64,000 nt of DNA from Accumulibacter sp. (GTDB lineage: Bacteria; Pseudomonadota; Gammaproteobacteria; Burkholderiales; Rhodocyclaceae): assembly GCF_029255125.1 (NCBI RefSeq), contig NZ_JAPUVR010000085.1:124001-188000 (forward strand). The letters run 5' to 3'. Positions 42,333 through 52,410 of this stretch are shown in pieces. The notes under the pieces were generated by a model. That model worked only from the letters and a program-made list of their open reading frames with translations. It did no database searches and had not been told where the DNA came from. The position numbers and the translations under genes were made by a program. How positions within the stretch are numbered: the stretch's first letter is position 1; every line of letters starts with the position of its first letter.

Positions 42333-44534
42333 ATGGACCCGGTCACGCCAGCCGGCGCAGTCGTGCCGCCGCCAGTCGATGAACCCGAGCAACTGCGCGA
42401 TCCGGAAGACGAGCCCACTTTCCGGCTGCTCATCGACAGCCTGACCTACCTCCCCCCGGAGGAGATCGAGACCGTACGCCGCGCCTATCGCTTCAGCGAG
42501 CGGGCGCACCGCGGGCAGATGCGGCTTTCCGGCGACCCCTACATCACCCATCCGCTGGCAGTCGCCAGCGCGCTCGCCGAATGGCAGATGGATGTCGAAG
42601 GCCTGGTCGCTGCCCTGCTGCACGATGTGATGGAAGACACGGCGGTCAGCAAAGCGGAGATCGCGCAGGAGTTCGGGCGACCGGTCGCCGACCTCGTCGA
42701 CGGGCTGTCGAAACTTGACAAGATCGAGTTCCAGTCGCAGGAAGAGGCACAGGCGGAAAACTTCCGCAAGATGTTGATGGCCATGGCGCGCGACCTGCGC
42801 GTCGTGCTGATCAAACTCTCCGATCGGCGCCACAACCTGCAGACGATGGCTGCATTGCGCGCTGAAAAGCGCCGCCGGATTGCTCGCGAGACGCTCGAGA
42901 TCTACGCCCCGATCGCCAACCGCCTCGGCCTCAACAAGTTGTTCGGCGAACTGCAGGATCTTTCCTTCCACCTGATCTACCCGATGCGCGCGCGCGTCCT
43001 GGCGCGCGCGCTGAAGGCCGCGCGCGGCAACCGACGTGAATTGCTCTCGCGCATCCTCGCCGGAATCAAGAAGAAGCTCACCGCGCAGGGGATAGAAGCA
43101 CAGGTCTTCGGACGTGAGAAGAGTCTCTACTCGATCTACCGCAAGATGCTTGACAAGCACCTGTCGTTCTCGCAGGTGCTTGATGTCTATGGTTTTCGTG
43201 TTGTCGTACAGGACATCGCGACGGCCTATCTGGCACTTGGCGCGCTGCACGCGCTGTATAAACCAGTGCCCGGCAAGTTCAAGGACTACATCGCGATTCC
43301 GAAACCGAACGGTTACCAGTCGCTGCACACGACACTGATCGGTCCGCACGGCACACCTTTCGAGTTGCAGATTCGTACCGAGGCGATGGACAACATCGCC
43401 CAGGAAGGGATTGCCTCGCACTGGCTCTACAAGGACAGCGTGGCGCTCGGCGCCGACCTTCAGCAGAAGACCAGCAAGTGGTTCCATTCGCTGCTCGATC
43501 TGCAGAGCAGCGCAGGCACTTCGTCCGAGTTCCTCGAACATGTGAAGGTCGATCTTTTCCCACATGAGATTTATGTTTTTACGCCGAAGGGCAAGATCAT
43601 TCCGTTGCCGCGCGGCGCGACAGCGATCGACCTCGCCTACGCGGTGCACACCGACATCGGCAATCATTCGATCGCCGCCCAGATCAACTTCACTCAGCTA
43701 CCGCTGACGACCGAACTGACCAACGGCGACCGCGTCGAGATCGTCACCGCAGCCGAGGCGCATCCCAGCGCGTCCTGGCTCAGTCACGTCAAGACCGGGC
43801 GGGCGCGCAACAAGATCCGCCACTATCTGAAAACGGCGCAGCACGACGAGTCGACCGCACTCGGCGAGAAGATGCTCGACCAAGAGCTGCGCGCCCTCGG
43901 CGTCGTTGCCTCGGAAGTGCCCGTGTCGAGCTGGAAGAATGTCTTGCGCGACTCGGGCAACAAGCTGATCAAGGAGGTTTACACCGACATCGGCCTGGGC
44001 TTCCGCATGGCCGGCGTCGTCGCCCGGCGCTTGTTGGCGCGCGACGAAAACCGGTCAGCAAATGAGAAGGCACCGGCCTCGCTGGTCATCCGTGGCAGTG
44101 AGGGATTGGCGGTGCAGTTCGCCCCCTGCTGTCAGCCGATTCCGGGCGATCCGATCATCGGCTCGATCTGGAAAGGCAAGGGCGTGGTCATTCACACGCA
44201 TGACTGTCCGGCGATCAGCCGCATGCGCAGCAGCCGGCCGACGAACTGGATCGAGGTCGAGTGGGAACCCGAACCCGGCAAGCTGTTCAGCGTGCGTTTG
44301 CGCGTCATGGTACAGAACACGATCGGTGCGCTCGGCAAGATTGCAACCGAGATATCGAGTTCCGGGACGAACATCGAGCACGTGAAAATGGACGAGAAGC
44401 ATCCTGGTCTGTACACGACGATCCATTTCACCGTCCAGGTCGCTGGCCGCAGTTCGCTTGCCCGCCTGATGCGCCGCCTGCGACGAATCCCGGAGGTCGT
44501 CCGCATCACGCGTGATCAGGGGCTGACTGCTTGA
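42333..44534 (+). CDS. spoT: Bifunctional (p)ppGpp synthetase/hydrolase SpoT
   Basis: A 733-residue Rel/Spo protein. The HD hydrolase domain (residues about 40-190) has ITHPLAVASALAEW and LLHDVMEDT; the intact HD pair predicts hydrolysis. The synthetase domain carries GREKSLYSIYRKM, DVYGFRVVV and PKPNGYQSLHTTLIGPHG. TGS follows (DLFPHEIYVFTPKGKIIPLP), then the conserved-cysteine region (FAPCCQPIPGDPIIG) and an ACT domain at the end. Its stop overlaps the start of dadA. Confidence 0.96.
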   Translation: MDPVTPAGAVVPPPVDEPEQLRDPEDEPTFRLLIDSLTYLPPEEIETVRRAYRFSERAHRGQMRLSGDPYITHPLAVASALAEWQMDVEGLVAALLHDVMEDTAVSKAEIAQEFGRPVADLVDGLSKLDKIEFQSQEEAQAENFRKMLMAMARDLRVVLIKLSDRRHNLQTMAALRAEKRRRIARETLEIYAPIANRLGLNKLFGELQDLSFHLIYPMRARVLARALKAARGNRRELLSRILAGIKKKLTAQGIEAQVFGREKSLYSIYRKMLDKHLSFSQVLDVYGFRVVVQDIATAYLALGALHALYKPVPGKFKDYIAIPKPNGYQSLHTTLIGPHGTPFELQIRTEAMDNIAQEGIASHWLYKDSVALGADLQQKTSKWFHSLLDLQSSAGTSSEFLEHVKVDLFPHEIYVFTPKGKIIPLPRGATAIDLAYAVHTDIGNHSIAAQINFTQLPLTTELTNGDRVEIVTAAEAHPSASWLSHVKTGRARNKIRHYLKTAQHDESTALGEKMLDQELRALGVVASEVPVSSWKNVLRDSGNKLIKEVYTDIGLGFRMAGVVARRLLARDENRSANEKAPASLVIRGSEGLAVQFAPCCQPIPGDPIIGSIWKGKGVVIHTHDCPAISRMRSSRPTNWIEVEWEPEPGKLFSVRLRVMVQNTIGALGKIATEISSSGTNIEHVKMDEKHPGLYTTIHFTVQVAGRSSLARLMRRLRRIPEVVRITRDQGLTA

Positions 44535-45781
44535 AGGTGATGGTTCTCGGCGCTGGCGTCATCGGCGTCACCAGTGCGTGGTATCTCGCCCGCGCGGGGC
44601 ATCGGGTGATCGTCGTCGAACGCCAGCCGGCCGCCGGAATGGAAACCAGCTTTGCCAACGGCGGTCAGATCTCGGTCTCGCACGCCGAGCCCTGGGCCAA
44701 CCCGCACGCCCCGCTGCGCGCGCTGACCTGGATGACGCGCGAGGATGCGCCACTCCTCTTCCGCTTTCGTCGCGATGCTGCGCTGCTCGACTGGAGTCTG
44801 CGCTTCTTGCGCGAATGCACGCCGGCGCGAACGCGCGACAACATCCGCCGCATCGTCGCGCTCGCGCTTTACAGCCGCCGCCAGTTGCAGCGCCTGCGCG
44901 CCGAACTTGCCCTCGCCTACGATCACCTGGCGCGCGGCATCCTGCACCTCTATACGGACCATCAAGAGTTCGCCGCCGCCCTCAGAGCAGCGGCGGTGAT
45001 GCGCGAGTTCGGCTGCAACCGACGCTGCCTGAGCGCCGACGAGTGCATCGCGATCGAGCCAGCGCTCGCCAGCGCCCGCCCGTTGCTGGTCGGCGGTGAC
45101 TATCTCGACGAAGACGAATCGGGTGATGCGCACCGTTTCACGCAGGAACTCGCCCGCCACTGTGCGGCAAACGGCGTCGAATTCCGTTACGGGCTGTCGG
45201 TCGAGCGCCTGACGGCAAGCGGCGGCCGCCTGAGCGGCGTGCTTGCCGGCGGCGAGTTGCTGCAAGCTGACGCCTATGTCGCTGCACTCGGCAGCTACAC
45301 ACCGCTCCTCCTGCGACCGCTCGGCCTGCACCTGCCGGTCTATCCGGCCAAGGGCTACTCGGCGACCGTGCCGCTGGGTGAAGACAGCGTCGCGCCGACC
45401 GTCAGCCTGACCGACGACGGCCACAAGCTCGTCTTTTCGCGCCTTGGCCAACGCCTGCGCATCGCCGGAACTGCCGAGTTCAACGGCTACAATCTTGAAC
45501 TCAATGCTGTCCGCTGCCGCGCACTGATCGAGCGCACGACGACGCTCTTTCCCGACTTGCACCCAAGCGGCGAAATCGCCTTCTGGTGTGGCTTGCGGCC
45601 AGCCACGCCGTCGAACGTGCCACTCGTCGAACGTTCGGCGATCGCCAACCTGTATCTCAACACCGGGCATGGGACTCTGGGCTGGACGATGGCCTGCGGT
45701 TCGGCCGCGGTTCTCGCCGACCTGATCAGCGGACGTACGCCCGAGCCCGAATTTTCGCGTGCCGGAACCCGCGGCGCTTGA
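44531..45781 (+). CDS. dadA: D-amino acid dehydrogenase small subunit-like (DadA)
   Basis: A 416-residue FAD-dependent oxidoreductase that deaminates D-amino acids and feeds electrons to quinone. The dinucleotide motif VLGAGVIGVTSAWYLARAGH opens the protein; SFANGGQISVSHAEPWANP is typical of DadA, and the C-terminal LNTGHGTLGWTMACGSA closes the FAD site. A TTG start at 44531 overlaps the spoT stop (TTGA); GTG 44537 and ATG 44540 are alternatives. The position after spoT suggests read-through expression. Confidence 0.93.
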   Translation: MKVMVLGAGVIGVTSAWYLARAGHRVIVVERQPAAGMETSFANGGQISVSHAEPWANPHAPLRALTWMTREDAPLLFRFRRDAALLDWSLRFLRECTPARTRDNIRRIVALALYSRRQLQRLRAELALAYDHLARGILHLYTDHQEFAAALRAAAVMREFGCNRRCLSADECIAIEPALASARPLLVGGDYLDEDESGDAHRFTQELARHCAANGVEFRYGLSVERLTASGGRLSGVLAGGELLQADAYVAALGSYTPLLLRPLGLHLPVYPAKGYSATVPLGEDSVAPTVSLTDDGHKLVFSRLGQRLRIAGTAEFNGYNLELNAVRCRALIERTTTLFPDLHPSGEIAFWCGLRPATPSNVPLVERSAIANLYLNTGHGTLGWTMACGSAAVLADLISGRTPEPEFSRAGTRGA

Positions 45782-45827
45782 GGCCGTCTTGCGTGATCTG
45801 CCGGCACGCCGAGCACAGGCCGACGCC

Positions 45828-46616
45828 GTGCTGATCGACACGCATTGCCATCTGGCGGCCAGCGCGTTCGCCGAGGATCGCGCGGCGGTCGTCGCCGCTG
45901 CCCGGGCAGTCGGCGTCGCAACACTCGTCGTCCCGGCGCTGGGCACCGCCGATTTTGCTGCAGTGCGCGACTGTTGCCAGCAGCATCCCGGCTGCGTTCC
46001 GGCGTATGGCATTCATCCCTTTTTCGTCGGCGACGCTGGCGAGCAGGATTTGGTGGAGTTGCGGCGCTGGCTGGAGCAGGAAGCAGACGGCACACAGGCA
46101 CCGGTTGCAGTCGGTGAGATTGGCCTCGATTTCCTGATCGGAGAGGCCGATTTCGCACGCCAACAGCACTTTTTCCTTGAACAACTGAGAATTGCCCGCG
46201 ACGCCGGTCTGCCGGTTCTTCTGCACACCCGCCGGGCGATCGACCAGGTGCTTGCCGGCCTGCGCCGTATCGGTGTCATTGGCGGCATCGCGCACGCCTT
46301 CAGCGGCAGTCGCCAGCAAGCCGACGAGTTCCTCCGACGCGGCTGCAAGCTGGGCTTCGGCGGCACGCTGAGCCAGACCCGTGCGAGCCGCATTCGGCAA
46401 CTCGCAGCGACCTTGCCAGAGGATGCAATCGTCCTCGAAAGCGATGCACCGGACATGCCACCGGCATGGCTCGCGGGCGGCCGCAACACGCCGGCCGAAC
46501 TCCCGCGATTCCTCGCCATACTCGCCGAGCTACGCCAGGCGCCCGCCGACGATCTGGCCAGGAAAACCACAGCGAACGCCCGACAGGTTCTCGGTCGGTT
46601 GCGTTTGGCCGATTGA
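45828..46616 (+). CDS. TatD-family metal-dependent hydrolase
   Basis: A 262-residue protein of the TatD/YjjV family, metal-dependent DNases or D-aminoacyl-tRNA deacylase-like hydrolases. Metal ligands are visible: IDTHCHL, GEIGLDF, VLLHTRRA, HAFSGS and LESDAPDMPP. GTG 45828 gives the usual family start; GTG 45759, overlapping dadA, would add 23 residues. Which family activity applies cannot be told. Confidence 0.92.
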   Translation: MLIDTHCHLAASAFAEDRAAVVAAARAVGVATLVVPALGTADFAAVRDCCQQHPGCVPAYGIHPFFVGDAGEQDLVELRRWLEQEADGTQAPVAVGEIGLDFLIGEADFARQQHFFLEQLRIARDAGLPVLLHTRRAIDQVLAGLRRIGVIGGIAHAFSGSRQQADEFLRRGCKLGFGGTLSQTRASRIRQLAATLPEDAIVLESDAPDMPPAWLAGGRNTPAELPRFLAILAELRQAPADDLARKTTANARQVLGRLRLAD

Positions 46617-46806
46617 TCGGTTAGGGTACGACCTCATTGGTTAGTCGTCCCGCGCTTCGTAGCCGGTGAACGACGGGAAAAAAGAAAGAAAAGGCAGGAT
46701 TGGGCGCCTCTCGACCGGCGTGCGTACGAGATCCTTGGGGAAACTGCGGTCGGGACCGGACGCTCGAGCAGCGCTCCGCTGAACGTAAGAACGTCGACTT
46801 TTCAAC

Positions 46807-47535
46807 ATGAAAAACCTCACCGATCGACCGGGCGCGACCTGCGTAGCGGTCAGCAAAGGCCCGCCGGCGGTTCCCCAGTATCTGCAGGCGCACTACTGGT
46901 GGGCCTACATCCATCCACGTGCGGTGCACTTCTTCGAGCGCCAGTGGCTGGTCAACCTTATCCTGTGGGGAAACTACGACCGCTTGTGTGATGCCGTACT
47001 GGGGGCCTATGGCCGCCACCTGCCCGGCCGAACGCTGCAGATCGCCTGTGCCTACGGCGACCTGACGCCACGCTTGGCGAGTTGCGTGGCGCCCGGCGGC
47101 TTTCTGGAAATCGCCGACATCCTGCCGATACAACTGGAGAACCTGGCCGGCAAGCTGGCACGCGATCTGCCGATCAAACTCCATTGCATGGATTCGGCAG
47201 CGCTGGGTTTCGACGATGCAAGCTTCGACCAGGCGCTGCTTTTCTTCCTCCTGCACGAGCAGCCCCAGGCGGTTCGCGAGAAGACCTTGGCCGAGGCCTT
47301 GCGCGTGCTGCAGCCGGGCGGGCGGCTGGTCATCGTAGACTATGCCGCACCGAGCCGCTACAACCCGTTGCGTTACTTCTGGATGCCCGTGCTCGACCGG
47401 CTCGAGCCTTTTGCTTTCGACCTGTTCCGTGAGGAGATCGATGCCTGGCTGCCGAAGGCCGGCGGCTTCGTCGTCGTCGGCAGGCAGCGCTTTTTTGGCG
47501 GGCTTTATCAGATGTTGACCCTGACCCGCACTTGA
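46807..47535 (+). CDS. rquA: Rhodoquinone biosynthesis protein RquA
   Basis: A 242-residue methyltransferase-fold protein. RquA converts ubiquinone to rhodoquinone, replacing a methoxy group by an amino group. The N-terminal PQYLQAHYWWAYIHPRAVHF and FERQWLVNLILWGNYDRL are RquA hallmarks that I recognise from the family. SAM motif I reads LQIACAYGDLTPRL, not the acidic E/D-x-G-x-G of ordinary methyltransferases; this altered loop is also characteristic of RquA. It lies 151 bases upstream of frdA in the same direction, which supports the assignment, since rhodoquinol is the low-potential donor for fumarate reductase. Confidence 0.88.
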   Translation: MKNLTDRPGATCVAVSKGPPAVPQYLQAHYWWAYIHPRAVHFFERQWLVNLILWGNYDRLCDAVLGAYGRHLPGRTLQIACAYGDLTPRLASCVAPGGFLEIADILPIQLENLAGKLARDLPIKLHCMDSAALGFDDASFDQALLFFLLHEQPQAVREKTLAEALRVLQPGGRLVIVDYAAPSRYNPLRYFWMPVLDRLEPFAFDLFREEIDAWLPKAGGFVVVGRQRFFGGLYQMLTLTRT

Positions 47536-47686
47536 GTAGCCGACAACTCAGTAGAATCGTAACGGCAAGCTGCCTTAGATGTAACAACACGTTCCGCCGA
47601 CACCTCCGGAAGCACTCCGGAAACGCTGGCGGGCTTTGTCTGATGTGATCGTTCCCCGTTTGAGCGGGTGCGAGAAAGGAGCATAC

Positions 47687-49474
47687 GTGGAGATATACAA
47701 AGCAGACGTAATCATCGTCGGGGGAGGAGGCGCCGGCCTGCGCGCGGCGATTGCCGTCGCCGAAGCCAACCCCGCCCTGAAGATCGCCCTCGTCTCCAAG
47801 GTCTACCCGATGCGCAGCCACACAGTGGCGGCCGAAGGCGGCTCCGCCGGGGTCAAGAAGGCGAGCGACAGCCTCGACTACCACTTCAACGATACGGTCC
47901 ATGGTGGTGACTGGCTGTGCGAACAGGACGTCGTTGAGTACTTCGTCGCCCGTTGCACCGAAGAGCTCACCCAGCTCGAGCATTGGGGCTGCCCGTGGAG
48001 CCGAACCGAGGACGGACACGTCAATGTACGTGCCTTTGGCGGAATGAAGATCGAACGTACGTGGTTCGCCGCCGACAAGACCGGCTTCCACATGTTGCAC
48101 ACGCTCTTTCAGACGTCGATCAAGTATCCGTCGATCAAGCGCTTCGACGAACACTTCTGCGTCGATCTGATCGTCGAGGATAACCGGATCGCCGGCGTCG
48201 TCGCCATCGAGATCGCCTCCGGCGAATTCACGCTGGTCGAGGGGCGCGCCGCCGTCATTGCCACCGGCGGTGCCGGTCGCGTCTTCCGCGAGAACACCAA
48301 CGGCGGCGTCGTTACCGGCGACGGGATGGCCCTCGCTTACCGGCACGGCGTACCCCTGCGCGACATGGAATTCGTTCAGTACCACCCGACGTGCATGCCC
48401 GGAACAGGACTTCTATTTACCGAAGCGTGCCGCGGCGAAGGCGGCTTTCTGCTCAACAAGGACGGCTACCGCTACCTGCAGGACTACGGCCTCGGCCCGG
48501 CCGAACCGACGCCGCGCAACAAGGCGATGGAACTCGGCCCACGCGACCGGCTGAGCCAAGCGTTCTGGTATGAACAGCAAAAGGGGCGAACCATCGAAGG
48601 GCCGCACGGATCAGTGGTCCATCTCGACCTGCGCCACCTGGGCGAAGAAAAGCTGCGCGAGCGGCTACCACAGATCTACGAGCTGGCCGAGCAGTTTCTC
48701 GGCGTCGATCCGGCGCTGGCGCCGATTCCGGTTCGTCCGGCGGTGCACTACACGATGGGCGGCATTCTCGTCGACGGGCGCTGCGCGTCGCCGCTCGCCG
48801 GCCTTTACGCCGCCGGCGAATGCTCGAGTGTCGGCATCCACGGCGCCAACCGCCTGGGCTCGAATTCGCTCTCGGAGTTGCTGGTTTTCGGCCGCGTCGC
48901 AGGTGAAGAAGCCGCCCGTTTCGCCAGTTCGGTCGCCCCCGCAGCGCCGGCCAGCGTCCTCGCCCAGGCGCAGGCGGTGGAGCAACGCGTGCTCGGCATC
49001 CGGCAGAACACGCGCGGCAACGAGCGGATCGCGACGCTGCGCAAGGAAATGGCGCAGACGATGGAAGACGGCTGCGGCATCTACCGCCTGGCGGAAACGA
49101 TGCAGAAGACCTGCGACAAGCTGGACGAACTCAAGGAGCGTTTCAAGAACGTCCGCGTCGAAGACAAATCGAGCGTCTGGAATACCGACTGGCTGCTCGC
49201 CATCGAGCTCGAGTATCAGCTTGACGTGGCGCAGGCGATGGCTTATTCGGCGATCAACCGGCGCGAATCACGCGGCGCGCATCAACGGCTCGACGGCTTC
49301 GAACAACGCGACGACGTCAACTTCCTCAAGCACACTCAGGCCCACTATGTCGCCGGCGGCGCACCGCGCATCGACTATGGGCCGGTCAAGATCACCAAGT
49401 CGCAGCCGGGCACGCGCGCCTACGGTGCCGCTGGCGAAAAGGCTGAGCAGGAAAGGAAGGCTTCCCATGGCTGA
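47687..49474 (+). CDS. frdA: Fumarate reductase flavoprotein subunit FrdA
   Basis: A 595-residue FAD subunit. FAD loop [39 protein letters not shown] with the flavin-linking His in [18 protein letters not shown], the active-site region [19 protein letters not shown] and [12 protein letters not shown]. The closest pattern I recognise is the E. coli-type FrdA. GTG at 47687 is preceded by AAAGGAG, better than the extension to 47636. The final bases overlap frdB. With the frdCD-type anchors downstream it is a quinol:fumarate reductase rather than sdhCD-type succinate dehydrogenase. Confidence 0.93.
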   Translation: MEIYKADVIIVGGGGAGLRAAIAVAEANPALKIALVSKVYPMRSHTVAAEGGSAGVKKASDSLDYHFNDTVHGGDWLCEQDVVEYFVARCTEELTQLEHWGCPWSRTEDGHVNVRAFGGMKIERTWFAADKTGFHMLHTLFQTSIKYPSIKRFDEHFCVDLIVEDNRIAGVVAIEIASGEFTLVEGRAAVIATGGAGRVFRENTNGGVVTGDGMALAYRHGVPLRDMEFVQYHPTCMPGTGLLFTEACRGEGGFLLNKDGYRYLQDYGLGPAEPTPRNKAMELGPRDRLSQAFWYEQQKGRTIEGPHGSVVHLDLRHLGEEKLRERLPQIYELAEQFLGVDPALAPIPVRPAVHYTMGGILVDGRCASPLAGLYAAGECSSVGIHGANRLGSNSLSELLVFGRVAGEEAARFASSVAPAAPASVLAQAQAVEQRVLGIRQNTRGNERIATLRKEMAQTMEDGCGIYRLAETMQKTCDKLDELKERFKNVRVEDKSSVWNTDWLLAIELEYQLDVAQAMAYSAINRRESRGAHQRLDGFEQRDDVNFLKHTQAHYVAGGAPRIDYGPVKITKSQPGTRAYGAAGEKAEQERKASHG

Positions 49475-50222
49475 ACAACCGAAAACGATAGAAATCGAAG
49501 TTCTGCGCTATCACCCGGAAAAGGACAAGACCCCTCATACGCAGGTCTTCGAAGTCCCTTTTACAGACGACATGTCGGTCCTGCAGGGCGTGCAGTACAT
49601 CAAGGACTACCTCGACGGATCGTTGAGCTTTCGCTGGTCTTGCCGGATGGCGATCTGCGGCAGTTGCGGCATGATGATCAACGGCATCCCCAGCCTTTCG
49701 TGCCAGACTTTTCTGCGCGACTATTACCCGGCGCGCGTACGCGTCGAAGCGCTGGCGCACTTTCCGATCGAGCGCGATCTGGTCATCGGCATGGAGGGCT
49801 TCATCGAGAAGCTGGAGAGCATCCAGCCCTACATCATTCCCAAGGAGCCGCGCACGCCGGCGCAGGGAGAGTATCTGCAGACGCCTGAGCAACTCGCCAA
49901 GTACGAACAGTTCAGTTCATGCATCAACTGCCTGCTGTGCTACGCCGCTTGTCCACAGTTTGGTCTCAACCCAGGTTTCATCGGCCCGGCGGCAACCGCT
50001 CTGCTGCACCGCTACAACGTCGACTCGCGCGACGGCGCCCAGGCGGAACGGATGGAACTGATCAATTCCGAAGAAGGCGTCTTCAACTGCACCGCGGTCG
50101 GCTACTGCTCCGAGGTCTGCCCGAAGCACGTCGACCCGGCCAACGCGGTCAATCAGAACAAGACCAATAGTGCGGCCGACTATTTTCTCCGATTCCTATC
50201 GCCGAAGGGAGGTGCCAAGTGA
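49467..50222 (+). CDS. frdB: Fumarate reductase iron-sulfur subunit FrdB
   Basis: A 251-residue three-cluster protein. The [2Fe-2S] motif is in [22 protein letters not shown], and the C-terminal cysteines are in [12 protein letters not shown] and [11 protein letters not shown] for the [4Fe-4S] and [3Fe-4S] clusters. It carries electrons from quinol in the membrane to FrdA. The start ATG overlaps frdA by eight bases and is preceded by GGAAAGGAAGG. Confidence 0.95.
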   Translation: MAEQPKTIEIEVLRYHPEKDKTPHTQVFEVPFTDDMSVLQGVQYIKDYLDGSLSFRWSCRMAICGSCGMMINGIPSLSCQTFLRDYYPARVRVEALAHFPIERDLVIGMEGFIEKLESIQPYIIPKEPRTPAQGEYLQTPEQLAKYEQFSSCINCLLCYAACPQFGLNPGFIGPAATALLHRYNVDSRDGAQAERMELINSEEGVFNCTAVGYCSEVCPKHVDPANAVNQNKTNSAADYFLRFLSPKGGAK

Positions 50223-50617
50223 ATAAGCGTCGCCCATACGTTCGCCCGATGGATGGCTGGTGGCGGAAGAACCCCTACTTCGTTGAGTATATGATTCATG
50301 AGGCAACAGCCCTCTTCGTCGCTGCCTACGCCGCCGTCCTGCTGATTGGCCTGCTCCGACTGGCGCAGGGCGAGGCGGCGTGGACCGCCTGGCTGGCGAC
50401 GCTGCAGGGCGGCTGGGCGATCCTCTTTCACCTGCTGGCACTGGTCGCCATCAGCTACCACACCTACACGTGGTTCAAGATCATGCCGCGTACGATGCCG
50501 CCGGTCATCGTCGGCGGCAAGAAGCTGGCCGGCTGGGTGATCACCGCCGGTGGTCTGGCGGCTGCGGCCGCCGCGAGCCTCGCGCTGCTCGCTCTGGTAT
50601 GGGGGATGGCACGATGA
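50219..50617 (+). CDS. frdC: Fumarate reductase membrane anchor FrdC
   Basis: A 132-residue protein with three hydrophobic helices. The N-terminus [30 protein letters not shown] matches FrdC of the E. coli type, and [19 protein letters not shown] follows helix two. It anchors FrdAB and helps bind quinol; there is no clear haem ligand set. GTG 50219 overlaps the frdB stop with GGGAGG upstream. Confidence 0.92.
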   Translation: MNKRRPYVRPMDGWWRKNPYFVEYMIHEATALFVAAYAAVLLIGLLRLAQGEAAWTAWLATLQGGWAILFHLLALVAISYHTYTWFKIMPRTMPPVIVGGKKLAGWVITAGGLAAAAAASLALLALVWGMAR

Positions 50618-50982
50618 AACGCCCACTGAAACGCTCGAACGCACCGATCTTCTGGGCCCTCTTCGGTGCCGGCGGCATGCTGTCGGCGCTCTTTGGCCCA
50701 ATGCTGGTATTCATCACCGGCCTCGCCATTCCGCTCGGCCTGCTCCTGCCGGCAGACACCCTCAGTTATTCTCGCGTTCTCGCCTTCGTCCAGCACTGGA
50801 TCGGCAAGGGCTTCGTCTTTGCGGTCATTGCGCTCTTCCTCTGGCATGCGGCGCACCGCATCTTCCACAGCCTGCACGACATCGGGATTCATGCCGGCGT
50901 CGGCGCCAAACTGCTCTGCTATGGGCTGGCGCTGGTCGGAACCGTGATCGCCGGGTATACGCTGCTCGCCATTGGCTTCTAG
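50614..50982 (+). CDS. frdD: Fumarate reductase membrane anchor FrdD
   Basis: A 122-residue protein with three hydrophobic helices: KRSNAPIFWALFGAGGMLSALFGPM, then FVFAVIALFLWHAAHRIFHSLHDIGIH and a final helix. The HRIFHSLHD block is typical of FrdD. The ATG at 50614 overlaps the frdC stop (ATGA), so the four genes are translationally linked. The longer frame to 50380 runs through frdC in another frame. Confidence 0.92.
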   Translation: MKRPLKRSNAPIFWALFGAGGMLSALFGPMLVFITGLAIPLGLLLPADTLSYSRVLAFVQHWIGKGFVFAVIALFLWHAAHRIFHSLHDIGIHAGVGAKLLCYGLALVGTVIAGYTLLAIGF

Positions 50983-51073
50983 GCAGGAGGCCGGCAACGG
51001 CGCCAGTCTACGAGTACGAACGCTCGAAGACGGCGCCGCTGCTGCGCCCGCGGCAAGCTACGAGCTACCCGAG

Positions 51074-51868
51074 CTAGGCCATCCCGCTCAGTCGCGCTTT
51101 GCGTTCGCGCTCGACGCGCGTGATGTAGCGCTGCACCATGCTCATCCGTGCACCGGGCAAAGCAATGAACTCGCAGCCGATACGGACGTAACGCGAGCCG
51201 GTGCGCGTCGTCACCTCATACTTGTTGCGCACGCACAGATTGGCGACCAGCAAGCCCTCGTCCGGCAGAGCCATCTTGCAGTCGGCCAGGACGCAGCCGC
51301 GCGGCAGTAGCGCGGCCAGCGCCGGCGTCGCCATCAGGCCGACGCCACCCCCACTGATGTCGAGCAGCGACGCCTCGATCGTCATCACGCTGCGATCCGG
51401 CCGCTTGATCGAACTGGAGAACTTGACGGGTCGAGCGACCGGCGTGCTCAGCCGGAAGTATTCGCGGCGCTGCAGGCGCAGAACCTTGTCGGGCAAGACA
51501 GCGCCAAAAGCCGGCCGGCCACCATAACGCGCCGCAACCAGGCGCGGCAACGTGAACTGGACCTTCACTTTGTCCACCGTCGCGGTCAGAACGATGTGGT
51601 CGGCGGCCAGTACCTGGCGATTTACCTCGTCGTCACGGCCCAGTTCCAGGATCAGGTTGTCGCCATCGATCGCCAGCAGGGAGGTCAGTAGAAACGTCCG
51701 GCCTTCATCGAAATAGGCGCTGATCAAGGCCCGGCGTTGGTTCAGCGAGCGCAGAATGGCGAGCACCTCCGCCTTCGCGTGCAGCAGGTACTGGGCGTAT
51801 TCCTCGGGCTGTTCGATCTCGAACTGCAGCGGCGTCTGCACGTCCTGATCGGTTTCGATTTCTTCCAT
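51074..51868 (-). CDS. YcgR-like flagellar brake protein with PilZ domain
   Basis: A 264-residue protein with an N-terminal YcgR domain and a C-terminal PilZ domain. The cyclic-di-GMP site is RLQRREYFRLSTPVARP (RxxxR type) followed by DISGGGVGL. YcgR slows the flagellar motor when cyclic-di-GMP is bound. The ATG at 51868 gives MEEIETDQ; the frame to 51943 is an extension without support. It is convergent with frdD and followed upstream by an FlhB-related gene on the same strand. Confidence 0.92.
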   Translation of the reverse strand: MEEIETDQDVQTPLQFEIEQPEEYAQYLLHAKAEVLAILRSLNQRRALISAYFDEGRTFLLTSLLAIDGDNLILELGRDDEVNRQVLAADHIVLTATVDKVKVQFTLPRLVAARYGGRPAFGAVLPDKVLRLQRREYFRLSTPVARPVKFSSSIKRPDRSVMTIEASLLDISGGGVGLMATPALAALLPRGCVLADCKMALPDEGLLVANLCVRNKYEVTTRTGSRYVRIGCEFIALPGARMSMVQRYITRVERERKARLSGMA

Positions 51869-51949
51869 CGCGTTCCCCGGCTTCGACAACAACGGGCAGT
51901 TTAATGCAAAAATGCACCTCCCGTACGCGTGACGCGCGGGCACCCCCGC

Positions 51950-52276
51950 TCAGACGCCAGGCGCAGGCTCCGGTGGGACGACGAAGGCTGGAGGCGGCGC
52001 CAAGCGTTCGCCGCTCTCCAGTCGGTAAAGCCAAGCAAGCAATTCAGCGACCGCCAGATACAGTTGCGGCGGGATATGCTGGTCGAGATCGACCTGCATC
52101 AGCAAGGAAACAAGTTCGGGCGACTCATGAACGTAGACGCCATGCTCACGCGCCCGCGCGATGATCTGTTCCGCAAGCAGACCGCGCCCCTTGGCGACGA
52201 CGCGCGGCGCTGCTTCGGTCTTCCCGTAGGTCAGCGCCACCGCATTCCTTAGCGACGGGTCGGATGCTTTTCCCAT
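51950..52276 (-). CDS. FlhB C-terminal-like (EscU/YscU-family) protein
   Basis: A 108-residue soluble protein equal to the cytoplasmic part of FlhB: AVALTYGKTEAAPRVVAKGRGLLAEQIIARAREHGVYVHESPELVSLL and IPPQLYLAVAELLAWLY. It lacks membrane helices and the NPTH autocleavage motif. Such FhlB-like proteins may partly substitute for the FlhB switch domain. FliK usually lies next to it; here there is none. Confidence 0.9.
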   Translation of the reverse strand: MGKASDPSLRNAVALTYGKTEAAPRVVAKGRGLLAEQIIARAREHGVYVHESPELVSLLMQVDLDQHIPPQLYLAVAELLAWLYRLESGERLAPPPAFVVPPEPAPGV

Positions 52277-52410
52277 GCGTCACTACACCCCGTTTTCCGC
52301 TGGCTGACGTTGCCGCTCGCGCCGACCCAGCCGCCTGGACGCGGGCCGGACACGACGACTGCTGCGTCGCCTCGGGCCACCGCAGGCTTCCGCCCTCGCG
52401 GAAGAGAACA

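Noticed and set aside
44516..46012. 498-residue minus-strand frame
   Set aside because: Antisense to dadA and tatD; low-complexity Arg/Ala composition.
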